A stretch of 21,458 nt of DNA from JAFAVZ01 sp036009105 (GTDB lineage Bacteria; Acidobacteriota; Thermoanaerobaculia; Gp7-AA8): assembly GCA_036009105.1 (NCBI GenBank), contig DASYMJ010000131.1:1-21458 (forward strand), written 5' to 3'. Each line of letters opens with the position of its first letter. Position 1 is the first letter of the stretch. The translations under genes were made by a program, and so were the position numbers. The notes under the pieces were generated by a model that saw nothing but the letters and a program-made list of their open reading frames with translations, ran no database searches and was not told the DNA's origin. This document shows positions 10,301 through 16,465 of the stretch, one piece after another.

Positions 10301-12384
10301 CCGGCGCCAACTCGTCGTACGAGCTGCAGGAGGCGAAGAACCGCGACTTCTCCGATGCGGTGCTCGTCCCGCCGAACGATCCGGGCAAGCCCGCCCAGCC
10401 GTCGCGCCGCATCGCCGCGAAGAACGTCACCGTGGACACCCGCTTCTACTACCGGGTCCGCGGCATCGGCGCCTGCAACAGCCAGCCCGGCCCGTACTCG
10501 GACATCGGCAGCATCCTGGTGGCCGCGCCGCCGCCGCTGACCTTCACCAACTTCTCGGCCGGCGTGCCGTTCGATACGACCGCGCCGTTCAATTTGCGCT
10601 ACGGCGTGGTCGGCAACTTCGCCTCGTCCGGCAAGCAGGCCTTCGCCGGCGGCACCTTCACCATCACCACCGACGCGCCGTGGCTCGTCGTGACGCCGTC
10701 CACCGGCACGCTGCCCGATGACGGCAGCCCGCTGCCGGTCACCATCACCATCAACCCGGCGCTGCTCACCATCGGCTCCACCACGGCCACCATGACCGTG
10801 CGCATCGACAGCGGCAGCGGCAAGGGCGCGCAGGCGGTGAGCGTCAAGCCGGTGCCGATCACCATCAGCAAGGTCACGCCGGTGACGCCGTCGCCCAAGT
10901 CGGCCGACCCGAATCCCGACTCGCTCCTCGTGCCCGCCGTCGCGCACGCCGACGGCGCGAACAACTCGCGCTTCGTCTCCGACGTCCGCATCACGAACGT
11001 CTCCTCCGACACCATCAACTACATCCTCAACTTCGTGGCCACGCAGACGGACGGCACGCAGTCCGCCAAGCAGACCTCCCTCTCCATCGCCCCCGGCGAG
11101 ACCAAGGCGCTGAACGACGTGGTGCACGACTGGTTCGGCGCCGGAGCGGCGGGCGAAGGCGGCCTCGGCACGCTGGAGATCCGCCCCGAGGCGCCTTCCG
11201 GCAAGGGCCTCATTGCCGGCTCGAACAGCGGCGGACCGAGCGTCCACCTGGCCACGGTCGCCTCGAGCCGCACCTACAACCTCACCGACAACGGCACCTA
11301 CGGGCAGTACATCCCGGCCATCCCCATCGCCGCCTTCATCGGCAGGTTCCTGCCCAGCGGCGCGCCGGCGGCGATCAGCCTGCAGCAGCTCGCCCAGAAC
11401 TCGAATTACCGGACGAACTTCGGCTTCGTGGAAGGCTCGGGCAAGGCCGTGGCGATGACGCTCACCCTGCTCGATGCCAGCGGCGCCAAGCTGCGCACCA
11501 CCGGTCTCAACCTCCAGCCGTTCGAGCATCGCCAGCTCCGCCTGGACGAGCTCTTCGCCGGCATCACCGTCAGCGACGCGCGCCTGGAGGTGAAGGTCGC
11601 CAGCGACGACGGCAAGGTGACCGCGTACGCCTCGCTGCTCGACAACAAGACGAGCGATCCGCTGCTGGTCCTCCCCGTGCAGCCGGCCCTGACCAGCGAG
11701 ACCCGTTACGTCGTGCCCGGCGTGGCGGAGCTCAACAACGGAGCGGCGAACTTCCACACCGACATGCGCCTGTACAACTCCGGCACAACGTCACAGAAGG
11801 TGACGCTCGCCTACTCCACCACCGACCGCGTCCCGCCGGCCCCGGTGGAGCGGACGCTGGCGCCGGGCGAGGTGCTCTCCATCGACAACACCCTGCTCTC
11901 GCTCTGGAACATCAGCGGCAGCGGCGGCGCGGTGATCGTGACCACGGACGCGAACAGCGCCCTGGTCGTCACCGCCCGCACGTTCAGCCGCCGCGACGAC
12001 GGCGGCACCTTCGGCCAGTTCATCCCCGCCGTCTCCCCCTCCGATTCGGTGGCCCTCGGCGAGCGCCCGCTGGAAGTGCTCCAGCTCGAGCAGTCCGCCG
12101 GCTTCCGCTCCAACCTCGGGCTGGTGGAAGTGACCGGCCAGGGCGTCGACCTGGAGATCACCGCGACCTCGCCCGACTCGAAGACGTCCGCCAAGATCCC
12201 CCAGCACCTGGACGGCAACCAGTTCCTCCAGCTCGGCTCGGTCTTCACCCGCTTCGGCTTCTCCACCGTCTACAACGGCCGCATCACGGTGAAGGTGGTG
12301 GGCGGCAACGGCAAGGTCTCGGCGTACGGCTCGGTGGTGGACAACCTGACCCAGGACCCGACGTACGTGCCGGCGCAGCAGTGA
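7378..12384 (+). CDS. Secreted matrixin-like zinc metalloprotease with Ig repeats and a nested DUF4214 domain
   Basis: 1668 aa. A signal peptide (about 1-22, hydrophobic stretch ending AQA) is followed by an N-terminal domain (about 23-200) of unknown function. A metzincin-type protease domain follows, with zinc-binding HELGHAIGLRH (H337, E338, H341, H347) and a Met-turn-like AIMNS (M360). Four Ig-like repeats follow, carrying QWYEG or QWFRG: about 389-478, 478-567, 568-857 and 857-948. The third is split by a DUF4214 domain (about 622-822) of four LYxxLLGRxxD-type units near residues 627, 676, 731 and 781. Then come an Fn3-like domain (about 948-1050), a BACON-like domain (1055-1175) and the duplicated C-terminal module (1186-1436 and 1443-1668) shared with the upstream gene. 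The protease domain most likely acts outside the cell; its substrate is unknown. Start chosen from the GGAGGA site and signal peptide. Confidence 0.93.
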   Translation: MRVNRLAALFAVLILAAAAAQATVFIPFTDRQLVDRSDAVVIGTVLDSTTRIDGNGLVVTDYRLRVEDALKGELGGAITVSEFGGRHGTKITFIEDSAVYTRGERALLFLRRRADGAFVTSSMARGKFTFAQSIAGERVVVRRQGEGMLELPRLEQKFEAFIRDTARGLTADASYTAVAMPREEQLIAKPDATASAYTISAFGKGLRWAGKENPASTPINFRVNGTVSGSVSTSQALGRGLGSWTGEPNAQIKLNNAGASTATAAAQDGENSILLDNSSAPPPSAICDGSQGCMVGYADSNIIHTYKSEDFISIQEADVLIRPGTFTQQALNSLLSHELGHAIGLRHSNQGTPASASAIMNSTVNSFFDGNLQDWDKEAVATVYGDGIPCVPPQVTGTSGGGTIPFGSSTTLGVTVTGTAPFTYQWYEGAQNDTNKPLGTSASQNSGSVTATKNFWVKVANECGNAGSATITVTPQSCIKPAIGSAPQSQTITSGQTVTLIVGGITGSQPLNFQWYEGPSGTTTKPVGTPSPIFNTPALTSTTSYWFVVSNACGSAQTDTITLTVPGSCQGPTVTVPTQYSVRNGERAVLMATGQFDSFQWYEGLTGDTNKPLASSTDGTSNFIHLLYVDVLGRAADPAGIATFTDMLAHGATRTQVAAALLASTEWRQKVINDAYQTLLGRNADAAGMAYWMAAMNAGLNDENVMAGIAGSPEYFTGHSGGVNAGFLEALYQDLLGRPVDPDARTFWLNQLDANSITRGRVAASLLAGSEYHTRQVNSFYQRFLRRAPTAAEAANLLPLFARSDEAVMAAILGSEEYGKTNALLITEPLTATKSFWIRASNSCKPTDSPTITVNVTCPLTINIQPQSATIAAGALPALSVNASGLGPLSYQWFRGQAPDPSQPVNGATQPTLTNESFIVPGPHLYWVKVSNGCTSVNSNSATITVTCGPAQKPRLSVPPSSPAAVGYLVQWSDTGANSSYELQEAKNRDFSDAVLVPPNDPGKPAQPSRRIAAKNVTVDTRFYYRVRGIGACNSQPGPYSDIGSILVAAPPPLTFTNFSAGVPFDTTAPFNLRYGVVGNFASSGKQAFAGGTFTITTDAPWLVVTPSTGTLPDDGSPLPVTITINPALLTIGSTTATMTVRIDSGSGKGAQAVSVKPVPITISKVTPVTPSPKSADPNPDSLLVPAVAHADGANNSRFVSDVRITNVSSDTINYILNFVATQTDGTQSAKQTSLSIAPGETKALNDVVHDWFGAGAAGEGGLGTLEIRPEAPSGKGLIAGSNSGGPSVHLATVASSRTYNLTDNGTYGQYIPAIPIAAFIGRFLPSGAPAAISLQQLAQNSNYRTNFGFVEGSGKAVAMTLTLLDASGAKLRTTGLNLQPFEHRQLRLDELFAGITVSDARLEVKVASDDGKVTAYASLLDNKTSDPLLVLPVQPALTSETRYVVPGVAELNNGAANFHTDMRLYNSGTTSQKVTLAYSTTDRVPPAPVERTLAPGEVLSIDNTLLSLWNISGSGGAVIVTTDANSALVVTARTFSRRDDGGTFGQFIPAVSPSDSVALGERPLEVLQLEQSAGFRSNLGLVEVTGQGVDLEITATSPDSKTSAKIPQHLDGNQFLQLGSVFTRFGFSTVYNGRITVKVVGGNGKVSAYGSVVDNLTQDPTYVPAQQ

Positions 12385-12396
12385 GCGAGCAAAAGA

Positions 12397-12424
12397 AAAG
12401 GGCCGGCTCTCCAGCCGGCCCTTT
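12397..12424 (+). terminator. Intrinsic terminator after the two-gene surface-protein block
   Basis: A perfect 12-bp stem (12397-12408 with 12413-12424, AAAGGGCCGGCT and its complement) with a 4-nt loop starts 12 bases after the protease stop codon. Short A-rich and T-rich flanks complete the usual rho-independent shape. It separates the surface-protein genes from the TIR gene, which therefore needs its own promoter. Confidence 0.9.
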
Positions 12425-12445
12425 CTTATGATCAGGTAGGGAAAA

Positions 12446-12473
12446 CCGTCACTCCGTCACTCCAAAGTAGAAC
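12446..12473 (+). promoter_or_regulatory. Candidate promoter region of the TIR gene with an 8-bp direct repeat
   Basis: Two adjacent copies of CCGTCACT lie at 12446-12453 and 12454-12461, followed by TAGAAC at 12468-12473, which resembles the TAGAAT -10 candidate upstream of zwf. A start near 12480 would leave a leader of about 20 nt containing the GGAAG site. The direct repeat overlaps the expected -35 position and could be an operator. This is positional inference only. Confidence 0.3.
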
Positions 12474-12487
12474 GAATTGCTGGCGAC

Positions 12488-12492
12488 GGAAG
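12488..12492 (+). promoter_or_regulatory. Shine-Dalgarno GGAAG of the TIR gene
   Basis: GGAAG lies seven bases before the ATG at 12500. An in-frame stop at 12437-12439, with no other ATG, GTG or TTG codon after it in that frame, supports 12500 as the start. Confidence 0.65.
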
Positions 12493-12499
12493 TGTTTGG

Positions 12500-14092
12500 A
12501 TGCGTGTAGGCAAGTGGGTCCCGATCTACAAACGTAAGTTCCCCATTCCTCAGCGTCTGGCGATGGCGTTCGGCCTCGCGGAAGGATCGACGCTCCACCT
12601 GGTGCCGATCACGGACGAAGGGGCTCGTTACAAACACGGGTTTGAGATCATCGTTTCACCCGTGCCCCCGGCCTTCTGGCGCAGCGTATGCCGTCTCAGC
12701 GTTCGCCTGCTCGACGTGGCCGGCGCGCTCGCTGTTGCCACGAGGTTTCTCAGCGAAAAACGGATCAACATCCTGTTCAGCGAGTCCGCGAGCACGATTG
12801 CCCGGCGTGCGCACTGGGACGCAATCTGCGATCTCAGCGCGATGCCGGAATTTGCCGAGCTCGCGAAAATGGCGCATGACAAGTACGCGCGCCACATGCC
12901 GCTGCTCCTGGAAGATTTGTCCGCCGAGCTCGTTCAGTACATGAACTCGCCGGGCAACGATACCGCTTTCCCGAAACTCGATTATCAGCACGGCGCCTTC
13001 ACCGCGTTGACCGGCCTGAATAACGCCTCGTTCCTCTGCGACTTCTCGTCATCCGAGCGGCCCTGCCACTACCACGCCGGCGGGATCGAGATATCGGAGA
13101 AGCTCGCGCGCAAAGTGAGCAACGAATGCCTGCTGGAAGCCCCACAGCTTCCGGAATACGCGATGATCACCGGCAACACCGAGCAGCGATATCTGCGGGT
13201 ACTGTTCCTGCGCGATTACCAGAGTCTGTTCAAGGTCGTCATCGGGATTACCACCCGCGACTTCGCCGGTGGCGGGATCGGCATCATCAACCAGATTCTC
13301 ACCAACTTGCCCGCGGCAGTGAATCTGATCCGAACGTCCAGCAGGATCGTCGATGGTGATGGAAACACCGAGCGCGGCACGATCGAGATCATCGCGCACT
13401 GGGACGAGCAGATTGATCGCAATGCGAAGCAGCTCTATATCGAAGACAGGCTGCGGCGTCTGATTCCGGCCATGGATCTCATGGACCTCAATGGCGGCGT
13501 TCACAAGAACAATCTCAGCGTTACGTCATTCGATGGTCCGAAAACGATCTACCCTCGCGTATTCGTCTCCTATTCGAAACGCAGTTCTCCCTCCGAGCTG
13601 ACTTACCTCAAGAACATGCTTTGGGATAATCACTTCCGGCCCGTGGTCGGAACGGATCCGGCCGAGCGCTCCCGGCGAGTTGGCGGCAAGAACGACTGGA
13701 ACCCTTCCGGCGATGTCGTCACCGATGCATTCGGCGCGATCAAAGGCTGTGTTGCGCTCGTATCGCTTCTTCTGGAACATCCCGGCTTCCGTCTGGCCGG
13801 TAACGACGCCGAACCGCGTTATGTCGCTTCTCCCTGGGTCGTTGCGGAAGAGGCGTATGCCTGGGCGCACGGCATCCGGGTCTGGAGGTTGCGCCACGAG
13901 GCGGTCGAGTCCGCGCATTTCAACAACAATCTTGCCGGCGCGGCTTTTCGGACCGAAGAGCAGTTCCGCAATGTCGTCGATGATGTGATCGAGCAGTTGA
14001 ACGCGTACCGCGAGTCGGCCGAGTATCGGTCGGTCAGCGCGGAGGCAAGCCAGGCGCTATACGAGCCGTGGTTCCCGCCCGGCGATGCCTGA
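12500..14092 (+). CDS. TIR-domain effector with two ACT-like sensor domains
   Basis: 530 aa, no signal peptide or membrane segment, so cytoplasmic. The C-terminal part (about 352-500) fits a TIR fold: first strand RVFVSYSK (353-360), later strand CVALVSLLL, and SPWVVAEE (444-451). In the last motif W446 and E450 match the W-x3-E arrangement that carries the catalytic Glu of NAD-cleaving TIR domains. Residues about 63-112 look like an ACT domain (LLDVAGALAVATRFLSEKRI, then a strand with AHWD at 104-107). Residues about 230-302 look like a second one, ending in AHWD at 299-302. Residues 6-37 weakly resemble an AbrB-like hairpin (IPQRLAMAFGLAEGS). The likely role is a ligand-triggered NADase in antiphage defence (inference). 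GC content is lower than the neighbours and no partner defence gene is adjacent. The gene runs 59 bases into the convergent regulator gene. The TIR call is fairly secure, the ACT calls moderate, and the AbrB-like call weak. Confidence 0.85.
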   Translation: MRVGKWVPIYKRKFPIPQRLAMAFGLAEGSTLHLVPITDEGARYKHGFEIIVSPVPPAFWRSVCRLSVRLLDVAGALAVATRFLSEKRINILFSESASTIARRAHWDAICDLSAMPEFAELAKMAHDKYARHMPLLLEDLSAELVQYMNSPGNDTAFPKLDYQHGAFTALTGLNNASFLCDFSSSERPCHYHAGGIEISEKLARKVSNECLLEAPQLPEYAMITGNTEQRYLRVLFLRDYQSLFKVVIGITTRDFAGGGIGIINQILTNLPAAVNLIRTSSRIVDGDGNTERGTIEIIAHWDEQIDRNAKQLYIEDRLRRLIPAMDLMDLNGGVHKNNLSVTSFDGPKTIYPRVFVSYSKRSSPSELTYLKNMLWDNHFRPVVGTDPAERSRRVGGKNDWNPSGDVVTDAFGAIKGCVALVSLLLEHPGFRLAGNDAEPRYVASPWVVAEEAYAWAHGIRVWRLRHEAVESAHFNNNLAGAAFRTEEQFRNVVDDVIEQLNAYRESAEYRSVSAEASQALYEPWFPPGDA

Positions 14093-14444
14093 TACGACAC
14101 CTACCCCTGGTCGCCCGGATCAACGCCTCCATATGACCCAGGTACTTCTCCAACGCCCGCCGGCCGGCGGCGGTGAGGGAGTACTCCGTCTTCGGCATCC
14201 GGCCTTCGAACGACTTCCTGCAGGTGAGGTAGCTCGCCTCTTCCAGCTTGCGGGTGTGGACGCTGACGTTGCCGTCCGTCGTCTTCAGGATCGCCTTCAG
14301 CTCGTTGAAGGTGAGCGTCGGATTGACCGCCAGCGCGCTGACGATGGCCAGGCGCGTCCGCTCGTGGATCAGCCGGTCGAAGTCCGGCACGTGCGGCGCT
14401 TCCACCTTCTCTTTTTCTTTTTTCACTGCTGCTGCTCTAGCCAC
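14034..14444 (-). CDS. Winged-helix transcriptional regulator (HTH_34 type) with an altered C-terminal tail
   Basis: 136 aa. Residues 22-110 fit the small ArsR/MarR-like winged-helix family often annotated as HTH_34: helix LIHERTRLAIVSAL, a recognition region about 45-70 (FNELKAILKTTDGNVSVHTRKLEE), and a wing about 72-90 with KSFEGRMPKTEYSLTAAGR. The start is GTG at 14444. It overlaps the stop of the upstream membrane-protein gene in GTGGCTAG and sits just after an AGGAGG, so the two genes are translationally coupled. It probably represses its own operon (family-based inference). Residues from about 118 to the stop are Arg-rich and encoded inside the convergent TIR gene. The family usually ends near residue 110-115, so this tail is probably an accidental read-through. 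Confidence 0.85.
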   Translation of the reverse strand: MARAAAVKKEKEKVEAPHVPDFDRLIHERTRLAIVSALAVNPTLTFNELKAILKTTDGNVSVHTRKLEEASYLTCRKSFEGRMPKTEYSLTAAGRRALEKYLGHMEALIRATRGRCRIRHRRAGTTARIAPGLPPR

Positions 14445-15003
14445 CGAACCTCCTCGCGATGATCCAGCCGAAGATGATGTGCAGCCCGCCGAAGCCCACG
14501 CCCAGCAGCGCGTTCGCGGCGGCGAACGGCACCAGGCACGCGGCCGCGCCGAGGAGCATGAAACAGATGCCCATCACCGGCACGACGCGGATGGAGAACG
14601 CGCCGCTGCTGACGAACGACGTCCCGTAGAGCAGCAGCCAGATGCCGGGCAGCTGCGCCGGCTGCAGCACGAACGTGAGCACCGCGCCGGTGACGAGCGG
14701 CGCCGCGTAGCTGACGAAGAAGCGCCGTGCCGCCGGCGAGGTGAGCGACGTCCCGGTCCGCCCCCCCTTCCGCGCCATCGTCACCGCTCCGATCACCGCC
14801 GCCAGCGCCGCCTCCGCGAGCCACATCCACAGCCACTCCCGCGTCGCCCCCCGCCCATGCGCCACGGCGGCGCAGATCACCGCGGTGAGACCGATGATCA
14901 CGCCGCCCCAGCCGGGGATGGAGGTGAAGGAGCCGGCCCGCTCCATCGCATCGCGGATGAAGCGGATGTTGTCGAGGGCGTGCTCCTGAAGCGAATCGCT
15001 CAC
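14437..15003 (-). CDS. Six-helix membrane protein of unknown function
   Basis: 188 aa. The N-terminal 30 residues are soluble and helical. Six hydrophobic segments follow at about 33-49, 57-76, 96-113, 119-137, 139-160 and 166-183, ending in a basic ARRFGG tail, so it is an inner-membrane protein. Start is GTG at 15003, placed just after a -10-like GATAAAGC. The gene overlaps the winged-helix regulator by 8 bases, which points to a shared function. Pairs of a small polytopic membrane protein and an HTH_34 regulator recur in bacteria (from memory), but no biochemical role is known to me. Confidence 0.82.
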   Translation of the reverse strand: MSDSLQEHALDNIRFIRDAMERAGSFTSIPGWGGVIIGLTAVICAAVAHGRGATREWLWMWLAEAALAAVIGAVTMARKGGRTGTSLTSPAARRFFVSYAAPLVTGAVLTFVLQPAQLPGIWLLLYGTSFVSSGAFSIRVVPVMGICFMLLGAAACLVPFAAANALLGVGFGGLHIIFGWIIARRFGG

Positions 15004-15007
15004 AAGC

Positions 15008-15015
15008 GCTTTATC
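15008..15015 (-). promoter_or_regulatory. Candidate -10 (GATAAAGC) giving a leaderless GTG start
   Basis: On the minus strand GATAAAGC ends four bases before the GTG start codon at 15003. No Shine-Dalgarno fits in the gap. It resembles the GATAG boxes placed just before zwf and the thiolase gene, so the mRNA may start at or next to the start codon. Confidence 0.35.
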
Positions 15016-15024
15016 GCATCAAGT

Positions 15025-15753
15025 TCAATGCAGCGTCAATGTCTGCAGCGAGGTGACGTCGAACTTCTGCCCCATCCCCGAGCCGCTCTCGGTGGATTCC
15101 ATGCGGGCGATGATCAGCCGGTCCGGTGTGTGCGCGAACGTGTAGCTCGTCCGTCCCTCCGTGGTGCCACGGATGAACAGGAAGCCGGCGGTCGTCTTAT
15201 GCGACCACTCCCCCGCCAGCGGCACGTTGTCGTCGCCCAGCCAGAGGCTCAGCTGCTCCTCCGTTTTCGAGCTGCCGATGGTGATCGTCCCGTCGTCGTT
15301 CTTTTCCGGCCGCGGCTTGAGCTTCAGCACGAGCAGGCGCACCGGCCGGCCGTTGTGCGGCGCACGCTTTTCCGAGAGCACCGTCGCGCCCTCGATCAGC
15401 GCGAGCAGCGTCTCCCGGTAGTCAATCGCCTCTACGACCTCCAGGGGCTGGATGGACCCGATCGCCTGCACCGCCTTGTTGCCCCTCCCGCCGCCCGCCC
15501 GGCGGTCGAGCAGCGTCTGCGGGATCGTCAGCGAGATGCCCGCCGCGTCGTGCGCGACCTCCAGCGACAGCGTGCGCGCCATGTTCTGGTTCGAGAACTT
15601 CCCCGCCGCCTTCATGGCGACGTCGACAGCCAACGTCGCGCGCACAGCCTGCTTCGCCCCGAGCCGCCCCACCGCCGCCCGCAAATCGGCGAGCGTGTCG
15701 GCTCCCGCCTGCAGCGCGACCAGCGCGCAGAGAATCACTCCCAGTGGTCTCAT
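15025..15753 (-). CDS. Secreted or periplasmic protein of unknown function
   Basis: 242 aa with a likely signal peptide (about 1-18, hydrophobic stretch ending QAGA). The remainder is mostly polar beta-strand-like sequence with no catalytic motif I recognise. The ATG at 15753 is preceded by an AAGGAAGA ribosome binding site with five bases of spacing. It lies 46 bases downstream of pgl and 21 bases upstream of the membrane-protein gene on the same strand, so it could be read through from the zwf operon or belong with the downstream pair. Its role is unknown. Confidence 0.82.
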   Translation of the reverse strand: MRPLGVILCALVALQAGADTLADLRAAVGRLGAKQAVRATLAVDVAMKAAGKFSNQNMARTLSLEVAHDAAGISLTIPQTLLDRRAGGGRGNKAVQAIGSIQPLEVVEAIDYRETLLALIEGATVLSEKRAPHNGRPVRLLVLKLKPRPEKNDDGTITIGSSKTEEQLSLWLGDDNVPLAGEWSHKTTAGFLFIRGTTEGRTSYTFAHTPDRLIIARMESTESGSGMGQKFDVTSLQTLTLH

Positions 15754-15799
15754 TCGATCTTCCTTTGCTCAGGAATGGGACGGATGCGGAGAGAGCTGG

Positions 15800-16465
15800 T
15801 TACGTGCCCGCCGCCGCCCGGTCCACCAGCCACCACGTCTCCACGCCTTGCGTGACTTGCGCGATCGGATAGTCGGCGCCTTCGCGCACCTGGCGCAGCA
15901 CCTCGCGCTTCGACTCGCCGGCCACGAGGACCAGGCGCAGGCCGGCCGCGCGCAGGGCCGGCCTGGTCAGCGTCACGCGCCACATGTCGACCGTGGGGAC
16001 GAACACGGCCATGGCGATGCGATCGGTCACGGCGAGAGCGTCCGGGGTGGAAGGGAACAGAGACGCGGTATGGCCGTCGTCGCCCATGCCGAGGAGGACG
16101 AGGTCCAGCGGATCGGGCCCGAGCTCCGACTCGTAAGTCGAAGCGGTCAACTCCGGATCATTGAGGGATGTGCGGAAGGGGACGAAGCGATGCGTGGGAG
16201 GGATGCCGTTCGCGAACAGCGTCCGCATCACCATGCCGGCGTTCGAGCGGGGATCGTCGAACGGCACATATCGCTCGTCGACGAGCGTCCAGGTGATGGA
16301 ATGCGACGCGAGCAGGGGCGAGCGGCCGAGGAGCGAGTAGACCGGGGCAGGCGTCGAGCCGCCGGAGAGGCCGATGCGGCGCGCCCCCTTCTCGATCTGC
16401 TGCAGCACCGTCCGCGCGGCCGCCTGCGCGAGCTCCTCCGCCGTCTCGAAGATGCGGAGGTTCAT
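15800..16465 (-). CDS. pgl: 6-phosphogluconolactonase
   Basis: 221 aa, normal length for the DevB/Pgl family (sugar-phosphate isomerase-like fold). It hydrolyses 6-phosphogluconolactone made by G6PDH to 6-phosphogluconate in the cytoplasm. Visible family motifs are LSGGSTP (33-39), the VDER element (62-65), RSNAGM (73-78) and LGMGDDGHTASLFP (125-138). The start ATG at 16465 overlaps the opcA stop in ATGA, which supports this start and translational coupling. It is the last gene of zwf-opcA-pgl, the natural order for consecutive steps. Confidence 0.95.
   Translation of the reverse strand: MNLRIFETAEELAQAAARTVLQQIEKGARRIGLSGGSTPAPVYSLLGRSPLLASHSITWTLVDERYVPFDDPRSNAGMVMRTLFANGIPPTHRFVPFRTSLNDPELTASTYESELGPDPLDLVLLGMGDDGHTASLFPSTPDALAVTDRIAMAVFVPTVDMWRVTLTRPALRAAGLRLVLVAGESKREVLRQVREGADYPIAQVTQGVETWWLVDRAAAGT

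Noticed and set aside
7354..11757. Antisense open frame of about 1467 codons opposite the protease gene
   Set aside because: Low-complexity composition and no recognisable motif. The plus strand carries a signal peptide, zinc site and Ig repeats.
12500..14092. Thoeris, CBASS or TIR-pAgo assignment for the TIR gene
   Set aside because: No ThsA-like SIR2/SLOG gene, nucleotide cyclase or Argonaute gene is adjacent; the neighbours are a secreted protease and a winged-helix regulator.
12431..14120. Possible short terminal inverted repeat around the TIR gene (CAGGTAGGG on the left, CAGGGGTAGG-like on the opposite strand at the right)
   Set aside because: The match is only about 8-9 imperfect bases, there is no target-site duplication and no transposase, so it is within chance.
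14248..15855. Plus-strand open frame of 535 codons over the regulator, membrane and secreted-protein genes
   Set aside because: Its sequence is Arg/His/Pro-rich noise, while the minus-strand genes show membrane helices, a winged helix and a signal peptide.
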